64,000 nucleotides of DNA from Cichorium intybus (taxonomy: Eukaryota > Streptophyta > Magnoliopsida > Asterales > Asteraceae): positions 563,501-627,500 of the forward strand of contig JAKNSD010000064.1 of NCBI GenBank assembly GCA_023525715.1. The letters are read 5' to 3'. The position numbers were made by a program, and so were the translations under genes. How positions within the stretch are numbered: position 1 is the first letter of the stretch; each line of letters opens with the position of its first letter. Below the pieces are notes generated by a model. That model saw only the letters and a program-made list of their open reading frames with translations, was not told the origin of the DNA and did not search any database. Shown here one piece after another: positions 10,386 to 25,652 of this stretch.

Positions 10386-12845
10386 TGTAACACCCCTTTT
10401 CTCAAACCATATTTACAATACAAAAACAGTTTTCAAACATAATTATAACTCGTGACTATAAAATAGCCACTTAAATTTTTTTATTTTATTTTACAAACTT
10501 AAAACTTGAGGGGTATTACAGACTCAATACAGATAACCATAATTTAAACTTACAGTGTACAATAACGGTCCCAACTGCAACTCTCGCTCCCTTCACCTAA
10601 GTACATAGCATTTCAAAAACATAGTATACGTGAGACATAAAGTCTCGTGAGTAATATGGGTTTAGACCTAAACTTTTCTATTCAAAACTTGAAATATCAA
10701 AAGTACATTGCTAAAAACGGATTTATTTCATAAATCTCAAAATAACTTTTTCTTCTTTACTTTCAAACTTTAAAAAGACTTTCTTTCATAAAACTGCTTT
10801 CTTTCTCATTTTCTCGTGACCAACTGAAACTTATGAATTAAGTTAATTAATTCATTCAACTAGCTCCCCTCGCGGGACAGAACAGATCTGCCCACTCGGT
10901 TATGCTCATTCTGTCTCCCCTTTGTGACTTGGAACGAATTCAAGCACAAGGGTATACTTAAGCTAGACAACTACTTCGCGACGGGAGGTACCATCCCAGT
11001 AGTGTCTTCTGATCCCCCGATTATGTGAGTGATCCTAGTCCGGACAACTGGCTCATACTTCTTTCTTTCTTTAATTCTTACATCATTTCATCTCAAATTG
11101 GTCAAAATGGGACACAATTTGTAAACAACTCTTACTCAAACATTTTTATAACTTCTTGCTAAAAATACTTTCAATACTGCTTTTGACATCTTAGTTCCTA
11201 TAAGGAACTTCTTTCAAAATACTTTGCAAACAATACTTTAAAAATCTGCTTTTAACACTAAGCCCTTGTATAGAGCTTCATTAAAAACTATTTTCCAAAC
11301 TTTAGTATTTATAAACATTTGGAAATCATACCTTTCTGAAAATAATATTTTGCTATGTACTATAAAAATCCACATAGAACTCACCTTGGTGTAGCTATAG
11401 ATCACTAAGCTTCTCGTACTCCTTTCCCTTTTTCGTGCTCAACAATATTCGAAGCACCACCTATACAAGTAGCATATTTATTTAATAAATATATACTATA
11501 ACTACTTCTATGACTTATGAGTCTCATATGATGTAACTACAGGCCATACAATTGTATAACCTTTAATAAATTCATTTTATAGTTTTCTCCGAAATACGCG
11601 TATTTTGCTACAGTACCCCCCGAGGGGTCGTATTTCAGTTCCGACATTTTTGCATGAAATCTTAGGCCATATTAGACTTGTGTTTCAAATTTGAGGTCAA
11701 ACGGACATGTCTAACCCCAATTTCCAAAAATCAAAACGAAAAATCCTCATCAGTATGTTACACGGTCGTGTAACTTTTGCCTTGCAAATTACACGGCCGT
11801 GTAACTTTGCAGGCTTCATTTATGTTACACGGTCGTGTAATATTTACTCTGTAAATTACATGGCCGTGTAATGTTTCTGGGTGGGTTTCGGGTCCGATTT
11901 TCGAGCTGCAGACCTCCATTTTGCCCCATTAAGTGCTTAATACTTAACTTAATCGTTTACTATCATTCCATGACTAAAACCTTTGCTTTACATCTAGTTT
12001 TAAGCCTTGGAATCACTGATTTCAGTTCCAATTCCTTAGAAACCCGTTTTTGATGATTTTTTTACCAAAAATCCAACTTTTTGAAATTAATCACTTAGGA
12101 GTGTCTCAATACATCCTAAGTGATCATTTGGACTTAGAAAAACCATAAAAACCAGCTTTGATCTTGCAAACCCGTGAATTAGGGTTCTTGGCCAAAATCC
12201 CCATTTCTTGATTTTCAACATATTCCTTGGTTAGAACATGTCTATTTGATGATTTTGAGCAAGATAGTTTCATTAGAACTATGATTCCTGGGAAATCAGA
12301 AGTTAAGACTTGATTCCCGTTCTATAATTTGGAACTTAGAACATGAAACCTTACCTCACTTGCTTAGAAACTTCAACCTAGGGTTTGGTTTTGGAATTCT
12401 TCTTTGATCTTCACGTGTTCCCTTCTCTGGCTCTCTCTTTCGCTCTCTCTAGCTCTCTCTCGTATCTTCTGAAATGTTCCTCAATCTTCTGGAGAATGAG
12501 AGTTTACTCTCTATTTTATATTTAAATTTTATAGGGTAATTACACCTTTAGTCCCTCTCTTCTCAACTTTCTTTCAAAAATGGTCCTATGGTTCATAACT
12601 TTACAAATTAAGTTTCATTTACTTCCATCTTAACATTTTCTTGACAATTTGGTCATTTTCATGTCAAATGACCATTTTGCCCTTTTTTGGCCAAATTCCA
12701 CTATTCACACGGTAAAACTTCAAATTTCAAATAAACTTTTATTTCTTATTATATTATTGTACAAATACATATTATTACACATAATAGTCGTACAATACGA
12801 CAAAAGACGGTTTTACCCTTTTTGACTTTTTCGCGGGTTCTTACA
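10386..12845 (-). repeat. 5' LTR (element sense) of chromovirus copy 1
   Basis: This LTR would drive transcription of the element leftward. The TATA box (TATAAAATAGAG on the minus strand) is at 12509-12520, about 330 bases inside the LTR, so U3 is short and most of the LTR is transcribed leader. The palindromes recur at 11758, 11789, 11825 and 11856; the last has one base changed (CATGGCC for CACGGCC). Confidence 0.95.
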
Positions 12846-13590
12846 TGAAGACGTTAAACTTAGCGCTTGTTGGGAGGCAACCCATCCATATTAGGTTAGG
12901 TATAGTGTTTTTAGAAGTAATTAGGAAATATCATCATCATCATTGTAGGAATTTGTGGTACGAGGCAAGTGTGGGGTCAAACGAAGAACTTTGGAAGATT
13001 TGGAAGCCATGACGCGGCAAGGAGTAAAGCGCGCCGCGCATTCGCAATGTAACCCGATGTACAGGGGTTGAATTGGACACGCGCGACGCGGCTTACTTTT
13101 AAGCGCGTCGCGGAATTTGATCGGACAAAAACCGCTTTATAAGGTACGAACTCACTCATCGCACACACAGACAAACTCTCGTCGCACAACAGAGCAACGA
13201 TCAACCAAGGAATTTTCACGTATTTTTCTTGTGTTTCTAGTTTCTACTATCGAGGTATGTCATTTGAACTCATTTGTGCAAGTTATTACATCCATTTAGC
13301 ATGCGAAATTGAGTGATTTCATCAAAAGTAGAAAACTTAGAAAATCGGCAATGCCAACTCGTAGGGTGTTGCATTTGCAAAATCCGCACCCTAGGGAGGC
13401 TAGTCGATTGTTAGCGTACCTTGAAGTTTCTTTGGATTGAGTTTAACATGTGAATTCGTGGATTTTTGGAAACATTTCGCACCAGACGTACGGTGCGACG
13501 CGCCGTGTTCTTAAGCCGCGTCGCGCGTGTCTGTGCGACGTGCAGGGACTGATTTTGCAAAATATTTTTGTTGTGATTCTTTTGTGCAGA

Positions 13591-14799
13591 TGGAGTTCAG
13601 ACCAGATCACCCATTCCTTCGGTTTTCAGAGATGTTGGATGAGACTCCACGATACGAGGCTCGACTCGATGAGCTCCGCTCCCGACAAGTCCTTGCTACT
13701 ACTTATCCGAATCGGGCAATACTGACTCAATCGGGGCTTTGGGCTGAGCTTCTGCCCTTCATTCACCGCACCTGGACCGACGGGACACATACTTTACTTG
13801 TCGGGGCTGGGACAAGCTCATGGCTATGGCGGACGATGTGGTGTAGAAGGAGCTCGTGCTCGAGTTCCTTTCGACTTGCCGATATGTGCCAGTATCACAG
13901 GAGGCGTGATCTCAGCTGATCCGATTCAGGCTGGGAGGGGACAGTCGAGGGTGCAACCTCCGAGAGTTTGCTAGACATACCGAGATTTACACTGATGAGG
14001 AGACGAGGAGCATTCGCTTAGTACCTTTCCTGCACGCCTGCTTTAGGGGACAGCCTCAGCGGGAGTCTAACGTGGTCATTTGGGCAGCAATGTCCAATGA
14101 GATGTTCGAGGCTGGGTCGTTCAAGAAGAGCTAGCTCTGCGACCCACTACACCTTTTGATGCAACGTATCATATCCACCTCCATCATGCAGCGGAGGGGA
14201 TGTGAGAAGGTGTCTGGGGAGGACATGACCTACATGTGGGTCCTCTCCGATTCCAGCAGGTTCCTCAACTTGCCTTATGCACTGGCGGTTTCACTGACAA
14301 CCCGAGCAGCGGCTGTATCTTCCAGCAGTCCCATGGCCGGCGGGCACTTCATCACCCGCCTGGCCCGATCTTATGGTATCTTGACGGCCGAGGTCATGGC
14401 TAGCATGACAGCGATCGAGCCCTCGCGGACATCGGTCCGTTACTTGGAGAACATGAGGATTATTCACCAGCCGCATGCGGGCATTATTAAGCCGATGCCG
14501 ACGGAGGCGGAAGAGGGCCCCCGGGAGGAGCCGCCCCTGCGCCGACCTGCCAGCGATGGAGAGTTGACCCACCTGTCCAGCCACCACCACCACCAGTTCA
14601 GCCACCACCGAAGTTAGCAGACGTGCTGACTGCCGTACGAGATTTGAATGAGAGGATGACGGTGCTGGAGGAGCAGCAGGTATGGATTGGGGAGGCACTA
14701 CTTAAGGTGCTCTCTCAGTCTGGACGACGTCCGCGACCCTTCCCTGCCGGAGCCCACGATGATGAGGCTGGTCCATCTGGGACCCAGCACGATGATTGA
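13591..14799 (+). pseudogene. Athila late (env-like / ORF1-type) protein, frameshifted
   Basis: The reading starts at the ATG at 13591 (MEFRPDHPFLRFSEMLDETP) and stays open to about 13919 after frame changes. It resumes in other frames (GGHFITRLARSYGILTAEVM near 14339; DLNERMTVLEEQQVWIGEAL near 14645) and ends GPSGTQHDD before a stop at 14797. This resembles the late ORF that plant Athila elements carry where retroviruses carry env. Its function is unknown and no membrane segment can be assigned in this broken copy. A minus-strand relic at 35220-35830 has matching blocks (GRGHYMTCLDRSYLIMTGEV and GPSGTHVDD), which supports the assignment. Confidence 0.6.
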
Positions 14800-15819
14800 T
14801 GTATTTTCCTTATTATCTTTTGAGACATTGTACATAACTTATTACTATCTTTTGTTTATATTTTTTCTGTTTGTTCTTTTTGCATTTTAATTTGTTTTGT
14901 GAGTGTTGCATGTGAATACCAATGTAAGTCTACTGAGGAGTTGTTTCAAGCAAGTGTGGGGTCATTGTACCCCTACGCTTGCCATTTTACCAGCGTGTTT
15001 ACTGTTGCGCCACAACTCCTGGAATTTGAATCGTGAGGAGTTCGTGTTTTTGTATCCTGTGACAATCGAGTTCCAACAAGCAGTCAACCATCTAAAGGGG
15101 TAAATCTTTCTCCCTAGTTTTTGAATATTTTTATGTACAACAGGGACGTTGTACGGTTTTAAGTGTGGGGTGTGGACGGTCGAAAGAGTTTATTTTTGAA
15201 ATTTTTACAGAAAACGAGTACTTTTCAAAAAATTTAGCAATTTTTCAAAAATTTTAATAGGTTGTAATTTTGAAAAGAATAGTGTTTGAATGTTATAGCA
15301 TTGGTATTTTTCGAGAAATATCATTTAGTTGTTATCATACTATCTGTTTAGTCAAATAAGTTGAGTTTTAGGAGTTAGAAGATTTGGGATATTTTAGAAT
15401 TGGAATTTAGGAGGGAACTGTCAATCAGCGGCATTTGTTGTTCGAGTAGGTAGGTCTGAAACGGGTGGCCTCGAAGAGGCACTTATACACCTTACCACCT
15501 AAGATCGTCTGGTTTGGGATGGTATTTTTGAAAGCTCGTTACACGGACAACATCGAAAGTCTTGGATAATTCCTTAACGGTCTTTAGAATCTGAATGAGT
15601 ATATTTGCTTTTGCATACTGAAAATTTGTAATCAAGGGTTCTCTAAAGAGTCGTGAATTCCAAAGGATATTCTTGTCATGTTTGCAAAAATCATTTTCAA
15701 TCTAATTCTGGGAACAATGAACTTTGAAATTAAACATGTTCAAAAATGCTTGAGTCTTAGTTAAAATATGTTATAAACTCTCTTGCTTGGGGATAAGCAA
15801 GGGACAAGTGTGTGGTGTT
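14800..15819 (+). other. Athila 3' non-coding region and polypurine tract
   Basis: No ORF is recognised. The phrase AAGTGTGGGGT recurs (near 14950 and 15160), and a purine-rich stretch GGGGATAAGCAAGGGACAAG (15790-15809) lies just before the LTR, as expected for a polypurine tract. The 15470-15640 part is matched, in reverse, by the relic around 33200-33440. Confidence 0.6.
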
Positions 15820-16784
15820 TGACAACGCCTATCAATATCAAGTATTTTAGTCGTTGTTAGGCCCTATTCTTGGTGAATTTATATCATAGTTGTACTGGTA
15901 TTTCTCACTTTTTGTGCTAGTGCTTGTGTGCAAGAAAAATGTTGAAAACAGGGACTAGAAGCAGACAAAGTGAAAGAAGTTTGGATCAAAGCCAATTCAG
16001 TCGAAGTCATATGCGCGCCGTGGAAAAAGAAGTATGCGCGTCACGCCACGTCAAAGGTCAGACGATTCAAATAGCGAAAAAACGGGGATAAGGCAATACG
16101 CGCGTCGCGGTTCCATGTCTTGCGCGCCGCGGATCGGCAGATTTTACAAGTATAAATAGAGGTCATTATGTCGAAATCAGGAGGCGAAGAACGACCCCTA
16201 AGGTGGACTTAAGGCTTCTTTGACTCAAGGATTCGGATTTTCAGCAACACTTTTGGTATTTCTCATGTTTTCACTTTTAATTCATTATTAGTTTAGTTAG
16301 TTTAGCTTATAGTCTATTGTTTCTGGATTGTTTAGATCAGTAGCTTTAGTCTAGGTTTGTTATTTTCGGATTTCAGTACCTTGGATCTTTGGTTTTGGTT
16401 TTCTATTAAAGTAATCATTCGGTTTATGGTTTTATTGCACTTTTTAGTATTAATTGTGTTTGGATGCTTGTTTGGTTTAATTGGTTTGTTTGTTTGCTTC
16501 TGGACTTTGAACTTAGTTTCTGATTTCAGTAAGTAATCTTAGTCTAGGATTTGATTTGGTTTAATTTTAATTCATGCTTGATTTAGTTTTTGGAATTGTG
16601 TTTTTAGTTGGTTTTTGGAAAAGTAGAACTAGTCCCTCTGACTGTAGCGTGACACTACAGTTGGTAAGCTATCGTCCTATCTTGACCACCAAACTCCCGT
16701 GGATCGACCCTTGCTACCGCTATACTAGTGAGTCTGTGAGGTTATTTTTCTTATTTTTGACCGCATAACGACCTAGGCGTGTCA
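15820..16784 (+). repeat. 3' LTR of the Athila-like element
   Basis: The LTR begins TGACAACGCCTA and ends TAGGCGTGTCA, which are inverted copies apart from one base. It holds TATAAATA at 16151-16158, preceded by four CpG-rich motifs such as GCGCGTCGCGG (16013-16133), and near its end the phrase CCGTGGATCGACCCTTGCTA, characteristic of Athila LTRs. The 5' LTR is not in the window. Confidence 0.8.
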
Positions 16785-17070
16785 ATATGGAGGGCAGGAA
16801 ACGATAGAGTGTTAAAAAATGTCGTCATCTCCCCAGCAAAAACGGTTGACATTATTAAGACAACGGTGTTTTTATGGCTTAAACATCGTAGTTCTCTTGG
16901 TGTATGTAGCTGGCCGGATTGGTATGTAACACCTTTTGCAGGGGTTTGAATATTTCTCTATTGAAGTTTTGTTTTTTCTATGTTGTGTTATTTCTAGCTC
17001 CTCCCTAGGGTGAACTATGTATTTGTGATCTCATTTTTCCGCCTTTAATAATATTTTTGGTTAAAAAAAA
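16785..17070 (+). pseudogene. 3' remnant of an L1-type LINE
   Basis: From 16845 a frame reads VDIIKTTVFLWLKHRSSLGV then CSWPDWYVTPF to a stop at 16947-16949. This looks like the extreme C-terminus of plant LINE reverse transcriptase, where an FLW-IKNR type phrase is followed by a tryptophan-rich end. A short 3' UTR ends with TTAAAAAAAA (17061-17070), a plausible poly(A) tail. It starts exactly at the Athila LTR edge, so Athila probably inserted into this LINE. Confidence 0.6.
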
Positions 17071-17174
17071 CAAATATACGCATTAAAAGCACGATGTTCG
17101 ATGAACTTCACTTCTCTTCCTAAACGTTGTTAACCTTAGTGCCTTCTTTATACAACTTTTTTCTTGCAGATTCT

Positions 17175-17279
17175 ATAATCTCTTGGTGTAGAAAAAAGTA
17201 CCTTATGAATGCATGCTTGAGTTTTAAAGCTAATTCAGGATCTTGTGGATACAATTCAAAGAGTTAGTATGGTTATAAT
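17175..17279 (+). other. Unassigned coding-like stretch left of the Ale element
   Basis: After TTTTTTCTTGCAG, which looks like an intron acceptor, a frame reads DSIISWCRKKYLMNACLSFK onward. After removing the Ale element and one ATAAT copy it continues to a stop near 22070, with one internal TAG just before the junction. I do not recognise the protein. It may be a relic exon or chance. Confidence 0.2.
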
Positions 17280-17489
17280 TGTTAAAGTAAACACTTTTTA
17301 TAAAGTATGGGTCAAAGTAATCACCTCTCCCACTCAGATCCGACAACCCTTTTTTCTGATGTTTCCCACTTGTACTGTCTTTCCTTTAATTCCTATAAAG
17401 TGTAAAACCCTGCATATTTAAGCAGGGGCTTCGTGTTAAATGTAAGGTGTGAGATTGTTATGAAAATACTTATTCTATAATTCTTGACA
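17280..17489 (+). repeat. 5' LTR of the Ale-like element
   Basis: Starts TGTTAAAGTAAACAC and ends ATTCTTGACA. It contains a weak TATA-like GCATATTTAAG near 17412. The primer binding site follows at 17490-17502. Confidence 0.95.
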
Positions 17490-17528
17490 TGGTATCAGAG
17501 CAGTGTGAGATTCTAAATCGACACTGAA

Positions 17529-18287
17529 ATGACAGAAGGCGATAATCCAAATACGGATTTGGCTAGACAACTGATCAAAAATTTCCAACCACAAAACCCA
17601 AAATTACCTCAAAGCTTAGCGATGGAATTATTTACCTCTGATTCCGTTGGAGGCAGATTTATCTCAAAAAAGGGATGGATCGACGGGTCTTTACCGTGGC
17701 AGGGTGAAATCCTCACCGGAGAAAATGGAGGGGAAAGAGGCAGAGCCTCCGCCGCCGTGGACAAAAGAAGCACCGGCAAAGGCGACGGTGGTTGCGGATG
17801 GACCGGAGCCGCCGGTTCGAAAGGAGAAAACAGAACCAGAAGCGGAAGCGCCAGCGATGGCGACGGTTATTCGATCGAGGGCGACGGTGGTTGCAGATGG
17901 ACCGGAGCCGCCGGTTCGAAGGGAGAAGGCAGAACCAGAAGCAGAAGTGCCGGCGTGAACAACCAAACTCCCGTGAACATCGCCGCTAAGAACACCGACC
18001 GAACCACCGCTCCAAACCGCGACGGAAGCTTCAAGATCGGCGAAGATGGAGACAGATCCGGCGATTTCTCTTTGCGGACCGATGAGGTTGGCCGCGAGGA
18101 TGCGCGGTCAAGAGAGAGGAGCTCTATTTTTTTCACAGATGCAAATGGGAATGAAGAACTCCCGTGTTTTAATAAAAAAAATCTGATTTTGACCAAAAGG
18201 AATCTGATTTTGACCCTGAAAAAAAGGAAATGGCAGAAATTACCCCTGAAGTTTATTCCTTTATTTCTTATAAAAATAAAGGTTTAA
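17529..18287 (+). CDS. Non-gag ORF in the gag position of the Ale-like element
   Basis: The 252-residue ORF opens 27 bases after the primer site (MTEGDNPNTDLARQLIKNFQ), where gag should be. No capsid domain or Cys-His knuckle is visible. From about 17640 to 18130 it is GC-rich, unlike the AT-rich rest of the element. It encodes a Gly/Arg/Ser-rich segment with a repeat: 17781-17879 recurs at 17880-17957 with a 99-base period. The end is Lys/Leu-rich with a small repeat (NLILTKRNLILT). The same DNA in another frame also repeats (VADGPEPPVR), so the true frame is uncertain. It may be captured foreign sequence or a heavily altered gag; no function can be assigned. Confidence 0.35.
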   Translation: MTEGDNPNTDLARQLIKNFQPQNPKLPQSLAMELFTSDSVGGRFISKKGWIDGSLPWQGEILTGENGGERGRASAAVDKRSTGKGDGGCGWTGAAGSKGENRTRSGSASDGDGYSIEGDGGCRWTGAAGSKGEGRTRSRSAGVNNQTPVNIAAKNTDRTTAPNRDGSFKIGEDGDRSGDFSLRTDEVGREDARSRERSSIFFTDANGNEELPCFNKKNLILTKRNLILTLKKRKWQKLPLKFIPLFLIKIKV

Positions 18288-21200
18288 AAAATTGCAGAAA
18301 TGATCCACAAAATGGAGGGAATGCAAATATAATTTTTTCTTGTGATAATTTACGAGATAAAACCTGGATACTTGACAGCGGGGCCACCGACACCATGACT
18401 TATGAAATATCAGATCTTATTTCGCTATCTAAACCTCGGAAAGCGCAGATACAAACTGCAAATGGTGAAAAAATGGAAGTTAAACAAGGAGGAACAATTG
18501 AATTTTATCCTATGTTAAAACTCTCTAATTGTCTCTATGTCCCATCTCTATCACAAAACCTGTTATCAATAAGTCATGTTACAAAAGAACTAAACTGCTC
18601 AGTTCTAATGCACCCCACTTTTTGTATCTTACAGGATATCAGGATAGGGGCGATCATTGGGCGTGGCACTGAGAAACAAGGATTGTATTATGTGGACGAG
18701 GTGACTCAAAATGGTACTGTGATGATGGCTCATGGAACCAAAGAAAGAGAAGCATGGTTATGGCACAGAAGATTGGGTCATCCATCTACGGGTTATTTAC
18801 ATACTCTATTCCCTAATCTGTTTCCTTCTAAAAATTTATCGCTATGTGAAACATGTGTGTTAGCCAAAAGCCATAGACAAACATTCAAACCAAATAAAAC
18901 CAGGGTTGATGTCCCTTTCTCACTAATTCACTCTGATGTATGGGGTCCCTCGCCGATCATTGGAGGACAAAATCTTCGTTTCTTTGTGTTGTTTATTGAT
19001 GACTGCACTCGTATGACATGGATTTATTTCTTAAAAAATAAATCTGAAGTTCTTGACAAATTCTTTATGTTTCATACCATGATTCAAACCCAATTTCAAA
19101 AAAATATTCAAATTTTTCGGTCTGACAATGGAGGGGAGTTCGTTAACACCTCTATGAAACAATTTTTTCAATCAAAAGGAATAATCCATCAAACTACCTG
19201 CCCACATACCCAGAACAAAATGGTGTAGCTGAAAGAAAAAACCGTTTTTTGTTAGAAATAACTAGAGCCCTTTTAATCGAATCAAAAGTTCCAAAATCTT
19301 TTTGGCCTGAAGCTCTTGCCACAGCTACGTACCTTATAAACCGACTTCCAACAAATATTCTCAAATTTAAAACTCCACTACAAACCCTATCAGAATTTGT
19401 CACACTTCCCTCATCTCTTATGCTAGAACCAAAGATATTTGGGTGCACTACCTTTGTTCATATACCTAAGTCTCAGCGAAATAAACTCGATCCATGTGCT
19501 GAAAAATGTGTATTCGTTGGATATGGAGTGAATCAAAAGGGATACAGATGTTATAATCCCAAGACTCATCACATGTTCACCACTATGAACTGTGATTTTC
19601 TTGAAACAGAATACTACTATGCCTCCCAACATAGTGGTCAGAGGGAGATAGAGTGTTCAGACGCACTAAGTTGGTTAGAGTATGTTCAGGCAACATCAGA
19701 AGAAAATATCCACAGCACTCAAGAGTCACCCAACGAAACTGCTCAAGAAAAATCACACATGTCCACACAATATACAAATCCTAACTCTAGTGCCATCCCA
19801 GATCAGTCTCCCAACCTGACATCCGAGGTATGTAACATTCAGTCTCCTCATACTCATGATTCTCCTGAACATGTTGACCTTGTTACCTCTGATCATGAAA
19901 TTGCCACAGAACAAGAAGAACAACTTGACATCCGAGAACAAGAAGAACTAATACAGGAACAACCAACAGAAAGATATATGTTACCACCAAGAACTAACAG
20001 AGGGATTCCACCAAAAAGATATTCTCCAGAAAGAGAATCTCGAGGTTCTAGATATCCTATGGCAAATATGGCTAAAGGTAACTTGACTCAAGAAGCTAAG
20101 GCTTTCAATGCTGCACTATACTCTGAAGAAACTCCAACTAGCATAGATCAAGCCTTGAAGATGAAAAACTGGAAAGACGCAATGGAAAATGAAATGAAAG
20201 CCCTGTTAAAAAATGACACATGGGAAAAATGTGTTATTCCAGCTGGAAAGAGACCGGTAGGATGTCGATGGGTCTTTACAGTAAAACATAAGCCCGATGG
20301 TACTGTTGAGAGATATAAAGCACGATTGGTAGCCAAAGGTTACACTCAAACCTATGGTATTGACTATGCTGAAACTTTCTCTCCGGTTGCAAAAATTGAT
20401 ACAATTAGGGTGCTTTTTTCCATTGCTGCAAATAAAGAATGGCCATTACACCAGTTTGACGTTAAAAATGCCTTTTTACATGGCGAACTAAAAGAAGAAG
20501 TTTATATGGAAGCCCCCCATGGTTTCACGAAGAACTTTAAACCAGGAGAAGTTTGTCGCCTTAAAAAATCTCTCTACGGATTAAAACAATCCCCGAGAGC
20601 TTGGTTTGGAAGATTCACTTTAGCTATGAGAAAATATGGTTTCAAACAAAGTAACTCTGATCATACTTTGTTTCTTAAACGAAGAAATAACCTTATAACC
20701 TGTTTAATTATATATGTTGATGACATGATAATTACAGGCAACGATGAGGAAGAAATAACAAAACTAAGGAAGAATTTGTTTCAAGAGTTCGAAATGAAAG
20801 ACCTAGGAAGGCTCAAATACTTTCTTGGAATTGAAGTTTTAAGGTCAAAACAAGGGATCTTTATTTGTCAGAAGAAATATGTTTTAGACCTATTAGCAGA
20901 AACTGGAATGATCAATTGCAAACCGGCAGAGACTCCCATGATGATAAATCAAAAGCTATGTATAGAAAACAAGGCAAAATCAGCAGACAAGGAAAGATAT
21001 CAACGCATTGTGGGAAAATTGATATATCTCTCACATACTCGTCCTGATATATCATATGCTGTGGGGTAAGTTAGCCAATTCATGCATCAACCCCAAGTTT
21101 CTCATATGGAGGCAGTATGGAGAATTATCAGATATCTCAAAGGAACAGTAGGGCATGGAGTGTTGTTTAAGGCAAATGGGCATCTAAAAACCCAGATCTA

Positions 21201-21681
21201 TACTGACGCAGATTGGGCAGGAGATAAAGGAAATCGAAGATCAACTTCGGGATACTTCACCTTAGTGGGCGGAAATTTAGTCACATGGAGAAGTAAGAAA
21301 CAAAAGGTGGTATCCCTTTCTAGTGCTGAAGCAGAGTTCAGGGGAATATCACGAGGAGTCGCAGAAGCTCTATGGATACGAAAACTTCTAACTGAAGTTG
21401 GTCTCTTCCGTAAAGAAACAATTAAAATTATGTGCGATAATAAAGCTGCTATTCAGATATCAGAAAACCCTGTACAACATGACCGAACAAAACATGTGGA
21501 AGTGGATAGACATTTCATCAAAGAAAAACTAGAAACTCAAATCATTGAACTACCGTTCGTTCGATCAGAAGACCAGGTAGCCGACATTCTGACGAAAACC
21601 GTAAATGGAAAAATTCTCAACAATTGTTTGGTCAAGTTGAATTTTGGGAATCCCACCATTCAACGTGAGGGGGAGTGTTAA
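18230..21681 (+). pseudogene. pol: Ale-like pol: protease, integrase, RT, RNase H, broken twice
   Basis: The first open part (18230-19228) has the protease motif WILDSGATDTM, the integrase zinc part (WLWHRRLGHPSTGYLHTLF ... CETCVLAK) and core (HSDVWGPSPI, FRSDNGGEF). A one-base loss at about 19195-19220 shifts the frame, and the old frame hits TAG at 19226. The second part (from about 19213; first Met 19249) has RT with catalytic IIYVDDMIITGND and ends at TAA 21067-21069. The third (21070-21681, same frame) is RNase H (YTDADWAGDKGNRRSTSGYF; KTKHVEVDRHFIKE type C-terminus). Everything else reads open, so both lesions are recent. The family copies element RNA and integrates it. Confidence 0.9.
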
Positions 21682-21885
21682 AGTAAACACTTTTTATAAA
21701 GTATGGGTCAAAGTAATCACCTCTCCCACTCAGATCCGACAACCCTTTTTTCTGATGTTTCCCACTTGTACTGTCTTTCCTTTAATTCCTGTAAAGTGTA
21801 AAACCCTGCATATTTAAGCAGGGGCTTCGTGTTAAATGTAAGGTGTGAGATTGTTATGAAAATACTTATTCTATAATTCTTGACA
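21676..21885 (+). repeat. 3' LTR of the Ale-like element
   Basis: Near-identical copy of 17280-17489, preceded by the polypurine tract ending GGGGGAG. Confidence 0.95.

Positions 21886-25581
<3,696 letters not shown>

Positions 25582-25649
<68 letters not shown>
25582..25649. repeat. (TA)n microsatellite
   Basis: An uninterrupted TA run of about 68 bp separates the two foldback elements. Confidence 0.98.

Positions 25650-25652
<3 letters not shown>

Larger units (their letters stand above)
3145..12845 (-). mobile_element. Near-intact Ty3/gypsy chromovirus (Tekay/Del-like), copy 1
   Basis: This is a complete LTR element read on the minus strand. LTRs of 2462 and 2460 bp flank gag-protease (8625-10184) and pol (5618-8674). 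A primer site matching initiator tRNA-Met (10369-10381) abuts the right LTR and a polypurine tract (5607-5620) abuts the left LTR. The 5-bp duplication TGAAG is perfect (3140-3144 and 12846-12850). Order RT, RNase H, integrase makes it Ty3/gypsy; a C-terminal chromodomain-like segment and long LTRs suggest the Tekay/Del group. The LTRs look nearly identical by eye, so insertion was recent. It sits inside an older Athila-like element. Confidence 0.95.
12846..16784 (+). mobile_element. 3' part of the Athila-like element
   Basis: Immediately after the TGAAG duplication the sequence reads on from 3144 with AGCGCTTGTTGGGAGGCAAC, a stretch that I recognise as typical of the boundary before the late ORF in plant Athila-type elements. 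A decayed late ORF (13591-14799), a non-coding segment with recurring AAGTGTGGGGT, and a terminal LTR follow. Joined to 1339-3144 it forms one element from which RT and integrase are absent. Confidence 0.75.
17280..21885 (+). mobile_element. Ty1/copia retrotransposon, Ale-like, recently inserted
   Basis: LTRs of 210 bp (17280-17489 and 21676-21885) differ at about one base (CCTATAAAG versus CCTGTAAAG). The duplication ATAAT is perfect (17275-17279 and 21886-21890). The primer site TGGTATCAGAGCA (17490-17502) directly follows the 5' LTR, and a purine run GAGGGGGAG (21667-21675) precedes the 3' LTR. Order protease, integrase, RT, RNase H makes it copia; short LTRs and the small size (4.6 kb) fit the Ale/Retrofit lineage. 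Gag is not recognisable, integrase is frameshifted and RT-RNase H carries a stop, so it could move only with help from another element. Confidence 0.93.

Noticed and set aside
14291..14698. Minus-strand ORF of 135 codons
   Set aside because: Complement of the decayed Athila late ORF, which has family support on the plus strand.
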